Assembly (NCBI RefSeq): GCF_905171765.1
Contig: NC_053392.1
Span: 412,352,299-412,416,298, forward strand
DNA: 64,000 bases
Source: Bufo bufo
Lineage: Eukaryota; Chordata; Amphibia; Anura; Bufonidae
Reading direction: 5' to 3'
The notes under the pieces are model-generated. The model was given only the letters and a program-made list of their open reading frames with translations. It was not told the DNA's origin and made no database searches. Below are positions 31,961 through 40,506 of this stretch, in pieces. A program made the translations under genes and the position numbers. The first letter of the stretch is position 1. Each line of letters opens with the position of its first letter.

Positions 31961-32716
31961 TACATTCTAGCTTTCCAGATTCTACAATCTGCCTTTAGGT
32001 GTCCTGGCTTTTTGCACACAAAGCATTCCCACTTTTCTAGCTGCACGTTACTGTGTTTATTTTTGTATTTCATCTTTAAAGTAGTCTCTGAACAAACACG
32101 TGCATTACTCATGCTTTCTGTTTTGAGCTTGTATTCATCCACAAGCTTGCCTTTAACATATTCCAGTGTCAGTTCATCATCTGGACGTGCATCTAGTGCT
32201 GTGACAAGTGTCTCATAACTTTCAGGAAGTCCACTTAATAATAGCGCTGCAACATAGAAGTCTTTTATATCTTCTCCAATCCCTCTCAGTCTCTCCACCA
32301 TTTCTAATGTCTTTCTTATATAGTCCTGCATGTTCTGGTCTTTCTGTAGCTTAGTTTGATAAAGCTTTCTGATTAAATACAGTTTATTGCTGAGATTAAC
32401 TCTTTCATGCACTTTTTGAAATCCTTCCCACATGTCTTTAGCAGTCTGACAGTTATATATATATGATTTCAGCATCGTCTATGCACAGGGAGATTGTGCT
32501 CTGGGCTTTCTGATCTCTGTCTAACCACTCCTCTGTGGGCTGTGCAGGTCTGGGTTCATTTATACACTTCCACATACCTTCGCTTATAAGCAGCATTTTC
32601 ATCTTGAATTTCCAGGATTGGTAGTTCTGATTTGTCAGATTTGCGATAGAGAACTTTGCTGTGGGGATGGTGGCAGCCATTTCTGCTGTTTGTCTTTCTG
32701 TTGCTGTCTCCTGCAC
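31960..32716 (-). pseudogene. copia gag (UBN2-type) with CCHC zinc knuckle
   Basis: The minus-strand N terminus encodes MAATIPTAKFSIANLTNQNYQSW, the usual start of copia Gag, shown in two pieces here: MAATIPTAKFSIANL and TNQNYQSW. The central region (YIYNCQTAKDMWEGF, LSGLPESYETLVTAL) matches the UBN2 family, and the knuckle CFVCKKPGHLKADC lies near 32000. A frame break lies near 32455, in an AT run. Gag binds RNA and forms the particle. Confidence 0.85.
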
Positions 32717-32772
32717 TCAATTTCTTTAGCTCTGTGTATCTGGTTATATCCAGGGAAAATCTGTGTTATATC

Positions 32773-32786
32773 CTGGGCCCATAACC
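32773..32786 (-). other. copia primer-binding site of the initiator-tRNA half-molecule type
   Basis: The plus strand reads CTGGGCCCATAACC, which matches the anticodon-loop region of eukaryotic initiator tRNA-Met. It adjoins the 5' LTR exactly. Drosophila copia is known to prime from an internal half of that tRNA. Confidence 0.75.
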
Positions 32787-32957
32787 TGTTATAAATACTT
32801 TGAGGCTAAAAAAAAGGACAGTCAGGCAGTCTATGCAGTTTCACTGACCTCTGCTCGGTAACAGAATGTGCCATCTAGTGACCATACAATATACTAGGCA
32901 TACAGCAATGACATGCAGTGGTTATTGCTTATACAATACAAACCTTGTATGCTAACA
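32787..32957 (-). repeat. copia 5' LTR (171 bp)
   Basis: On the plus strand it starts TGTTATAAATAC beside the primer site and ends TATGCTAACA. On the minus strand this gives TG...CA ends. It is short, as is common for copia LTRs. Confidence 0.65.
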
Positions 32958-33093
32958 CAGCCCAGTTCAGAGCATCCTCTCCAAGTACCGCACTTGGCTT
33001 CCTCAACAAGGAATTAGTTTCCCGCACCAGCTGCGCTATTACTTCATTTGTGGTTGTCTGCCAAACCGGACCACCTTTCAACCCAGTCGCCAT
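32958..33093 (-). pseudogene. N-terminal gag fragment of another LTR retrotransposon
   Basis: The minus-strand ATG at 33093 opens a frame encoding MATGLKGGPVWQTTTNEV and LVRETNSLLRKPSAVLGED, about 45 codons before the copia LTR cuts it. I recognise the layout (LTR, primer site, leader, gag start) but not the family. Confidence 0.6.
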
Positions 33094-33267
33094 TTTGACC
33101 CAAAAAAAATTCCACAGGTCAGTCTCTTTTACTCAGCTACTGGCCCTTTAAATCCTGCACCATTTGCACTACAGGAAGAAAAGAAAAAAAGTCCATATTA
33201 TCACCAGCAGGCTCCTACCCACTTTGCCTCTTTTCAGCCGAGATTCCTGCCTGCATCCAACACCAAT

Positions 33268-33873
33268 TGTGGGGGGTTTAGCTCTTCTCCGGGGGTCATT
33301 CACACAAGTATCTTCATCAGACACCAAGTTTAAGGTCCAAACATCGCTTTTATTTGGCACCTCAGCAAAACAAACATAAATCATACAAAATAAACACCTG
33401 CCTGGCTGGGCTCTAACTAAACAAGGTATCTTCCTACCTTACTTAAATCACCGTTCACACACAGTAAGTACAAGCGGCTTTCCCAGCCCAGTGTCCCACA
33501 GCCACCTGGCTGTACAGAGCCCTGTTCACACACGGTCTCACATCCAGTACCTTTATGGGGGAGTGTGGCCCAGTAGTCCCTCTGACTGCGGCCTCGTGAC
33601 CCTTTCGCCCAGGTGTCACTGCGTCCCCCAATGCTCCGGCTAGCACCTAGCCTTGTGGTCCCTCAGCCAGCCCGGCTGGGACCACTAATACAGAGCCTCC
33701 AGCAGGACCCTGTTGCACAACGAATCTCCTCCCCAAGACTGACACCCTGGGAGGTGCTTGATGCCAGCCTGAGCACCTCCAGCTGGTCTCACCTGTGGTA
33801 GAACAGGGGTGTGGACCGCACTATCCACCCCTTCCTTGCCTCTCACCTCTGTGAGATCTGTTACTATCTCACA
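33268..33873 (-). repeat. 5' LTR of the retrotransposon interrupted by copia
   Basis: On the minus strand it starts TGTGAGATAGTAAC and ends AACCCCCCACA, directly followed by a primer-site-like TTGGTGTTGGATGC and then the gag fragment. A polyadenylation signal (AATAAA, minus strand) lies at about 33350. From 33094 to 33267 is its untranslated leader. Confidence 0.65.
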
Positions 33874-33875
33874 CA

Positions 33876-34390
33876 GTTTAGAAGTTGTGTACCCCAAGGT
33901 TCAGTGCTGGGCCGTATATTATTTAGTGTATTTATTAATGATATTGAGGATGGGATTAATAGCACCATATCTATTTTTGTAGCTGACACTAAGCTGTGTA
34001 GAACTGTACAGTCTATGGATTGGGCATCAACTTGGCAAATGAGCTTCAATGTAGACAAATGTAAAGTTATGCATCTTGGTAGTAATAATCTCTGTGCTTC
34101 ATATGTCCTAGGTGATGTAGGACTGGAAGAGTCACTTATAGAGAAGGATTTTGATGTCCTTGTGGATGGTAGATTAAATTACAGCATACAATGTCAATCA
34201 GCTGCTTCTAAGGCCACCAGGATATTGTCATGCATTAAACGAGGCATGGACTCGCGGGGCAGGGATGTAATACTATCACTTTACAAAGCGCTGGTGTGGC
34301 CTCATCTGGAATATGCAGTCCAGTTCTGGGCACCAGTACATAGAAAGGATGCACTGCAGCTGGAAAAAAGTACAGAGCAGAGTAATTAAA
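33876..34390 (+). pseudogene. CR1-like reverse transcriptase C-terminal fragment
   Basis: RSCVPQGSVLGRILF and INDIEDGIN are RT motif 4-5 residues, and the catalytic FADDTK has become FVADTK. WQMSFNVDKCKVMHLG and LYKALVWPHLEYAVQFWAP follow, as in CR1/L2 proteins. About 15-20 residues appear deleted after KLCRTVQS. After the MITE, LRGDMINL-like sequence and RLPQDVV-like sequence continue the C terminus, out of frame. Confidence 0.85.
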
Positions 34391-34472
34391 CTAATAAGGG
34401 GCATGGAGGGTCTTAGTTATGAAGAAAGATTAAAATAATTGTATTTATTTAGTCTTGAGAAGAGACGTCTAA

Positions 34473-34969
34473 GGCTACTTTCACACTTGCGTTCAGAGTT
34501 CCGCTTGTGAGTTCCGTTTGAAGGCTCTCACAAGCGGCCCCGAACGGATCCGTTCAGCCCTAATGCATTCTGAGTGGATGCGGATCCGCTCAGAATGCAT
34601 CAGTATGGCTCCGCTTGGCCTCCGTTCCGCTCAGCAGGCGGACACCTGAACGCAGCTTGCAGCGTTCGGGTGTCCGCCTGGCCGTGCGGAGCCAAACGGA
34701 TCCGTCCAGACTTACAATGTAAGTCAATGGGGACGGATCCGTTTGAAGTTGACACAATATGGTGCAATTTCAAACGGATCCGTCCCCCGTTTACTTTCAA
34801 TGTAAAGTCTGGACGGATCCGTCTGACTAACTTTCAGACTTAGAATTTTTTCTGAAATATAATGCAGACGGATCCGTTCTGAACGGATCCCATTGTTTGC
34901 ATTATAGGAGTGGATCCGTCTGTGCAGACACCAGATGGATCCGCTCTGAACGCAAGTGTGAAAGTAGCC
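34473..34969. mobile_element. Harbinger-like MITE with TAA target duplication
   Basis: Terminal inverted repeats start GGCTACTTTCACACTTGCGT on both strands. The LINE sequence resumes after a 3-bp TAA duplication (34470-34472 and 34970-34972). A TWA duplication and GGC-type ends fit PIF/Harbinger. The interior has repeated GGATCCGT palindromes and no coding sequence. Confidence 0.8.
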
Positions 34970-35366
34970 TAAGGGGGGACATGATTAACCTGTACTAGTA
35001 TATAAATGGGCCATACAAAAAATAACTGTTCCATGTAAAATGTGCTCAAAAGACAAGGGGCACTGCCTCCGACTGAAGCAGAAAAAGTTCAGTCTCCAGA
35101 AAGGTCAAAGCTTCTTTACTGTGAGAACTGTGAATCTGTGGAATAGACTTCCTCAGGACGTGGTCACAGCAGGAACAGTGGACAGTTCAAAAAGGGTTTA
35201 GACAAATTCTTAAAAGTAAAAAACATTAATGCTTATAAAAACGTGCAGAAATCTGAGTTTCATTTCCTTCTGGGATTCGCGTCCCCACCTATCCCTTGGT
35301 TGAACTTAATGGACGTATGTCTTTTTTCAGCCGTATTGACTATATGTAACTATGTAACTATGGGAT

Positions 35367-35473
35367 GTGTGTGAGCTTGCCGAGCTCTAAAGCCGGCACC
35401 AAGTTACAGCCATTATCATGCCTGGTTCTAGGTTGAGTGGCGAGAGCCACAGCTCAGTCTGGTGTCTTATTCC
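35367..35473. other. boundary stretch with no assigned feature
   Basis: This is the short interval between the LINE tail and the hAT fragment. No recognisable element end was found. Confidence 0.4.
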
Positions 35474-36116
35474 CTACCACAGCTCTGCGGCAGTGTGCTG
35501 TTTGTCAACTAAGCAGATCAGCTTAAGCACGGCTTGTTGACGCTTCCCCGCTGCAGTGCTACACTTCTTCCAGATACCGACTGATGACTGACTGGTGCTG
35601 CATGTACATAATTCAAAGGTGGAAGTAGAGGAGGAGGTGGAGGAGAAGAAGTGGGGGGTTGGAGCCACTAACGTCTGTGTGGTGGAAACCCTGATGGAAT
35701 TAGGGCCTGCAATCCTTCGCGGGTTGGGTCAGTGACTTTATCGTCCACCACCTCCTCTTCCACTTCCTCACTCTGCTCATCCTCCTGACTTGTTGACCTA
35801 ACAACAACCTCAGTTATTGACAACTGTGTCTCATCCTCATCATCAACCTCTTGAGATACTAATTGCCGTTGACTTAATGGCAACTGTGTCTCATCATCAT
35901 CAGCCACCTCGTGAAACACTAATTGCCGTTTCCCACCGTCATCTTCTTGTGACTGTGGATGTTCAAGAGTTTGGGAATCAGGGCACAAGATCTCATGTCC
36001 CTCTTCAAGCGGGCTTGTCGAGAGGTCCAAATGAAGAAATGGCGCTGAAAAGAGCTCCTCGGAATATCCGAGTGTAGGATCACTTGTTTGGCAAGACTCT
36101 CTATTCTGACTCTGAT
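35474..36116 (-). pseudogene. hAT transposase fragment, internally deleted
   Basis: The minus-strand protein has an acidic N-terminal region (DDDETQLPLSQ, EEVEEEVVDDKVTDPT) like that of hAT-2 (DDDETQVPT, DDEVLDPTWNEG). It jumps to AGKRQQAVLKLICLVD, which in hAT-2 lies about 330 residues later (RGKRQQAVLKLICLGD at about 46835). The BED finger and first catalytic aspartate are therefore missing. It is bounded on the right by the BEL LTR. Confidence 0.7.
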
Positions 36117-36553
36117 TGTTGTAATAGCGATTCATCCCTAGTGAGACCTCTATGCCTGGCCTGTATAGGCAGATATAATCACTGCAGACAATCCTTATCA
36201 GATAGCTTGAACTCACCAACACGAGTTTATCCGTGTAAGTTGCTTTATTCTGTAAGCCAGATAACAGAGTACAGCAGAAGAGATGGGTTCCGGTATAGTG
36301 CGGTCAAAAGATGATGCTTTCATAAGAGTACATGAGAATAAATGTGTACCTGTACATATGTCTGGAGCAGTATAAAGATACAGGAAGTAAAGTACACAGA
36401 AGAAGGGATGGAGCAAGAAAAGAAATGAGTCACAGATATCACGAACAAGAAAAACAAGTGCAATACCAAAAACGGCCACTAGATGGGAGCATATAACCAA
36501 ATATAGAATATCATATGAATTAAACTATATAGATTTAACTGCGTAGCAGCACA
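36117..36553 (-). repeat. BEL/Pao 3' LTR
   Basis: On the minus strand a purine tract AAACGGGGAG is followed directly by TGTGCTGCTACG (LTR start at 36553), and the LTR ends CTATTACAACA at 36117. It contains AATAAA at about 36255 (minus). Position, polypurine tract and TG...CA ends fit the 3' LTR of the pol gene to its right. Confidence 0.75.
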
Positions 36554-36839
36554 CTCCCCGTTTGGCATTGAAAATGTCACTATTTAAACCATAACGGTAG
36601 TTATATAATTGAAAATAAACAACTTGATGCTTGATGTCCGAGGACCTGAAAAACATAAAGAGAACAGGCATATAATGTAAAAACTAAAATGTAAGGGTTC
36701 AAGTGAATCAAGTAAAGTTCAAACGCTTCTTGCTTGAAGTTTCAGGCAGGATTCAGCAGCCTAGGCAATAAGTTCATTCTCCAAAGGGCAAGAGCAGAAT
36801 AAGTTCCGTGATAGGCCTGATGAAAGTCTTTACAGTCCC
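36554..36839 (-). other. BEL/Pao 3' untranslated region
   Basis: This lies between the C-terminal pol sequence and the polypurine tract. No separate feature is visible. Confidence 0.5.
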
Positions 36840-38504
36840 TTGTCTTGCAACTTTCACCTCCACCTTGCGTACCTTACGTTATCACTAGGAACGCTCTTCA
36901 CAATAAGTCCCATAGGCCACTCAATTCTTTAGGCTTGCTGGTCCTTGAGAAGAACGAGATCTCCAACTTGTATGTTAGGGCACTGTCGTTGCCATTTCCT
37001 GCGTCCTTGCAGAGTGGAAAGATACTCAATCTTCCAACGGTTCCAGAAGCGGTTAGCAAGGTTTTGTACTCGCTTCCATTGATCATAGCACAGATTTCTC
37101 TTTAAAGTTTCCAGGTGGAACAGGAACGGACCCAATCTTCTGGGTAAGCAGGGTAGCTGGGGTAAGGATAGCTTTCCCAAACAGAAACCCTATGTGGGTT
37201 TGATTAGAAGAGTCTCTCACCTTGAGGTAGGCAACAAGAGTCTCTCACCTTGAGGTAGGCAACAGTCTCTCACCTTGAGGTAGGCAACAGTAGATGTATC
37301 TGCAAAGATGTTAAGCTCTTTTCTCCGGCTCGTAGTAAGGGAAGCTGAGGTGTAGCAGTGTGGTATATGTATTCCATCTAAGGCGTGTAGAGATTTCTTC
37401 CAGGACTCCCACTTTGAAAGTTTGTCAGATGGCAGTGGAGCATCTCAATCTTTAATATACTCTGAGAGCTGTCTACGTAAGGCTTTACCTTGTATGGTGA
37501 TGGGAGCCACAAATCCCATTGGATCGTATAGGCTGTTTACCACTGACAGAACACCACGCTTGGTAAATGGCTTGTCTGTAGAGCTGACTTGAAAGCTGAA
37601 AGTGTCCTTTAATAAGTCCCACCATAGGCCCAGACTTCTCTGTATAGGTGGCATGTCCATTCCCAGATTTAAGTCCTTAAACCCTGTGGCATGATTGCCA
37701 GGTTGAAAGGCTTTCATAACAGCAACACTACTGTATTTGAGGGAATTTTGTGTAGTCTGAGGTTAGCCTCAGAAAGCATACCTTGTGTCCTTTGGAGCAG
37801 GTCTATGGCTTCTTCGTCTGTAGGTAAAGACTTAAGTCCATCGTCAACATAAATGTCTCTCTCATCGTAGTGTCGAGCATCCGTGTCATACTCTTTTTCT
37901 CCATCAATGGCAGTCCTTCATAAACCGTATGTTGCAACAGCGGGTGAGGGACTATTTCCGAAAACATCTACTTTCATGCAGTATTCATTAATCTCATTGT
38001 CCATGTTGTTGTTACGGTGCCACAGAAACCTTAGGAAGTTCCTTTTGTCTTCGCGTACAATGAAGCAATGAAACATCTGTTGAATATCAGTAGTCGTGGC
38101 AACTGGTTCTATTCTAAATCTCAAAAGTACGCCTACAAGGTTGCTGGTTAGATTTGGGCCAGTGAGAAGAACATCGTTTAGGGATACACCTTGATGCTTG
38201 GCACTGGAGTCAAATACTATCCTGATTTGTTTTGGCTTACATGGATGAATCACTCCGAAGAAAGGCAGATACCAGTAGTCATCGTGTCTTTGAAGTGGTG
38301 GCGCTGGTTCCGCGTGATCATTGTCAAAGATCCTTTTCATAAAGGTGATGAAATGGTCCTTCATTTCAGGCCTATTCCTTAGTGTTCGTTGAAGTGAGTT
38401 GAATCTAGATAAAGCCCTTGTAGCACGAAGAGGTAGAAGAGGTAATGGTGCAACCCAGCTGTTATTTTGATGAATTCTCTGTCTTCAACTGACAAGGCTA
38501 TTTT
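36840..38504 (-). pseudogene. BEL/Pao pol: RT, RNase H region and C-terminal DUF5641-type domain, decayed
   Basis: Minus-strand segments from 5' to 3' are SVEDREFIKI (about 38470), IRIVFDSSAKHQGVSLNDVL (about 38210), ATTTDIQQMFHCF and FLRFLWHR (about 38080), and VFGNSPSPAVA (about 37940). RSLGLWWDLLKDTF and GVLSVVNSLYDPMGFVAP follow (about 37560), and near the 3' end NRFWNRWKIEYLSTLQ and NIQVGDLVLLKD (about 37000). These are characteristic of BEL/Pao RT and of the region after its integrase. Most of RNase H and integrase is deleted or unreadable between 37180 and 37445. Frameshifts occur near 38370 and 37740. Confidence 0.85.
37205..37292. repeat. short tandem repeat inside BEL pol
   Basis: Three copies of GTCTCTCACCTTGAGGTAGG follow each other at about 28-32 bp spacing, a local expansion in the degraded integrase region. 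Confidence 0.85.
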
Positions 38505-38735
38505 GTTGTCCTCACTTGTAGTACAAAACACTGTGTTTCGGAATCCAAAAATGACACTTGTGCTGGCCAAGAGGATAGTTGGAGAGGTGAAAAAGAATCC
38601 AAGGATCACCACCAAGGCCATCCTGGTGAATCTGGGCTCTGCTGGTGGCAATGTCTCAAGGCAGACAATCCAACGGACACTGCACACTGCTGGATTCCAC
38701 TGGGGATCCATGGCAAAACTCCCATGGAAAATTAC
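38505..38735 (+). pseudogene. Tc1-like transposase fragment (N-terminal HTH)
   Basis: The plus strand encodes RIVGEVKKNPRITTKAI and NVSRQTIQRTLHTAGFHWG, the second helix-turn-helix of Tc1/mariner transposases. The fragment is about 70 codons and has no catalytic domain. It separates BEL sequence from hAT tail sequence. Confidence 0.8.
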
Positions 38736-39181
38736 GTAGTTGACGCAGAGTCGGGTTTTAATCCATAAAGGGCATAAATCACCTAACATTCCTAAATTGT
38801 TTGGAATAACATGCTTTAAAACATCAGGTATGATGTTGTATCGATCAGGTAGTGTAACGGTTACGCCCGCTTCACAGTGACAGACCAAACTCCCTGTTTA
38901 ACGCACTGCAAACAACCGCAAACAGTCCATTTGCACAACCGCAAACTCCCCATTTGCACAAGGTTGGATACCATGCTAGCCATGTCCCGTTCCTTGTCCT
39001 CACTGATGTCATTGAAGGTCTCTTCCTCCACCCAGCCACGTACAACACCAAGGGTCCCCGAAAGGTGACAACAAGCCCCCTGAAACGCCTGCTGTGTTTG
39101 GTCTTCCACCTCCTCAAAGCCACCTTCCTCTTCTGACTCCTCTTCTTCAGACTCCTCTCTCTGCGTTGCCTCTCTCTGCGT
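38736..39181 (-). pseudogene. hAT transposase and 3' tail fragment
   Basis: The minus strand encodes EDQTQQAFQGACCHLSGT and VVRGWVEEETF, which align with EDQPQQASQGARCHLSGT in the hAT-3 pseudogene at 52567-52953. It then runs into non-coding tail sequence down to 38736. It is a separate, diverged copy of the hAT-3 group and lies on the other side of the U2-like array. Confidence 0.7.
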
Positions 39182-39553
39182 TATTATAAGGTGTGTTAAG
39201 TAGTACTATTCCTATCAGTTTAATCCCTGTTACGTCCCCTATCAGGGGACGTGTATATGGCATCGATTTTAGGAACCGGGAGATGGAAAAAGATGCTTGG
39301 TCGGTCCTCCTACTTCAAATTTGGGGCACTGCGCGTGCAATCTAATGTGCCACCAGATATGAGTGGTGTGTTAAGTAGTACTATTCTTATCAGTTTAATC
39401 CCTGTTACGTCCCCTATCAGAGGACGTGTATATGGCATCGATTTTAGGAACTGGGAGATGGAAAAAGATGCTTGGTCGGTCCTCCTACTTCAAATTTGGG
39501 GCACTGCGCGTGCAATCTAATGTGCCACCAGATATGAGTGGTGTGTTAAGTAG
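39182..39553 (+). repeat. U2 snRNA-derived tandem array, left part (175-bp units)
   Basis: Units start at 39191, 39366 and 39541 (GTGTGTTAAGTAGTACTATT), exactly 175 bp apart. Within each, AGTAGTA, TTCTTATCAGTTTAAT, TACGTCC, CTATC, GATTTT and GGGAGATGGAA occur in the same order and spacing as in vertebrate U2 snRNA from about nucleotide 26 to 145. The third unit is interrupted by hAT-2 after 8 bp of shared TTAAGTAG. The U2 assignment is from my knowledge of the U2 sequence. Confidence 0.82.
39546..39553. repeat. hAT-2 target-site duplication, left
   Basis: TTAAGTAG, repeated at 50934-50941. Confidence 0.95.
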
Positions 39554-39808
39554 TAGGGATAAGCGAACCCGAACTGTATAGTTCGGGTTCGTACCGAATT
39601 TTAGGGTGTCCGTGACACGGACCCGAACCCGAACATTTTCATAAAAGTTCGGGTTCGGGTTCGGTGTTCGGCGCTTTCTTGGCGCTTTTTGAAAGTCTGC
39701 AAAGCAGCCAATCAATAAGCATCATACTACTTGCCCCAAGAGGCCATCACAGCCTTGCCTATTATTGGCATGGCTGTGATTGGCCAGTGCAGCATGTGAC
39801 CCAGCCTC

Positions 39809-39816
39809 TATATAAG
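39809..39816 (+). promoter_or_regulatory. TATA box of hAT-2 leader
   Basis: TATATAAG follows a GATTGG (inverted CCAAT) at about 39777 and inverted GGCATGGCTGTGATTGGC-like repeats. It is the best core-promoter candidate for the transposase transcript, which would then run through about 5 kb of arrays before the start codon at 45086. Splicing of the arrays is possible but not evident. Confidence 0.5.
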
Positions 39817-40074
39817 CTTGGGTCACGTAGCGCTGCACGTCACTCTGCTGATACAAGAGTAGGGAGAGGTTGCAGCTGCGATGTTAGGGCGAGATTAGGC
39901 AGATTAACTCCTCCAAAAGACTTCATTCAGTGATCGATCTACAGCTGTGGATCATTGATGTGCTGATATTCAATTGCTCACTTTTTTTAGGCTGCCCAGA
40001 GCGTTTTTATATCACTTTTTTCTGGGGTGATCGGCAGCCATTTTGTGGCTTGTTGTGCGCCAGCACAAGCTACC

Positions 40075-40505
40075 ACCAAGTGCATTTAACCATAAATAGT
40101 GTGGTTATTTTTTGCTATATCCTACTTCAGGGTCAAGCTTTCATCAAGTGCATTTAACCATCAATAGTGTGGTTATTTTTTGGCCATATACTACATCAGG
40201 TGCAGGCTGAGCCTGTGTCACCCAAGTGCATTTAACCATCAATAGTGTGGTTATTTTTTGCTGTATCCTACATCAGGGTCAATCTTTCATCAAGTGCATT
40301 TAACCATCCATAGTGTGGTTATTTTTTGGCCATATACTACATCAGGTGCAGGCTGAGCCTGTGTCACCCAAGTGCATTTAACCATCAATAGTGTGGTTAT
40401 TTTTTCCTATATCCTACATCAGGGTCAAGATTTCATCAAGTGCATTTAACCATCAATAGAGTGGTTATTTTTTAGCCATATACTACATCAGGGGCAAGTT
40501 GAGCC
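40075..40505 (+). repeat. hAT-2 alternating 68/78-bp array
   Basis: The motif GTGCATTTAACCAT occurs at about 40080, 40149, 40227, 40295, 40373 and 40441. Spacings alternate 68 and 78 bp, so the true unit is a 146-bp dimer containing TAGTGTGGTTATTTTTTG. Confidence 0.85.
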
Positions 40506-40506
40506 T

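Larger units (their letters stand above)
30890..32957 (-). mobile_element. Ty1/copia retrotransposon, 5' part (LTR, gag, protease, start of integrase)
   Basis: The minus-strand order is 5' LTR (32957-32787), primer site (32786-32773), gag, protease, then GAG-pre-integrase and the integrase core. It is cut at 30890 by Penelope-A sequence, so the rest of pol and the 3' LTR are missing. It sits inside the gag of another LTR retrotransposon (32958-33873). Confidence 0.85.
33876..35366 (+). mobile_element. CR1-like LINE, 3' part
   Basis: It encodes the end of the reverse transcriptase and the 3' tail, and is split by a MITE at 34473-34969. The end has the short repeats TAACTATGTAACTATG, as in CR1/L2-type tails. 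It is 5'-truncated at the LTR boundary, which is typical of LINE insertion. Confidence 0.8.

Noticed and set aside
35668..36222. Acidic 184-codon minus-strand frame as a host gene
   Set aside because: Its 5' end reads through the BEL LTR, and the rest matches the acidic region of hAT transposase with DDDETQ.
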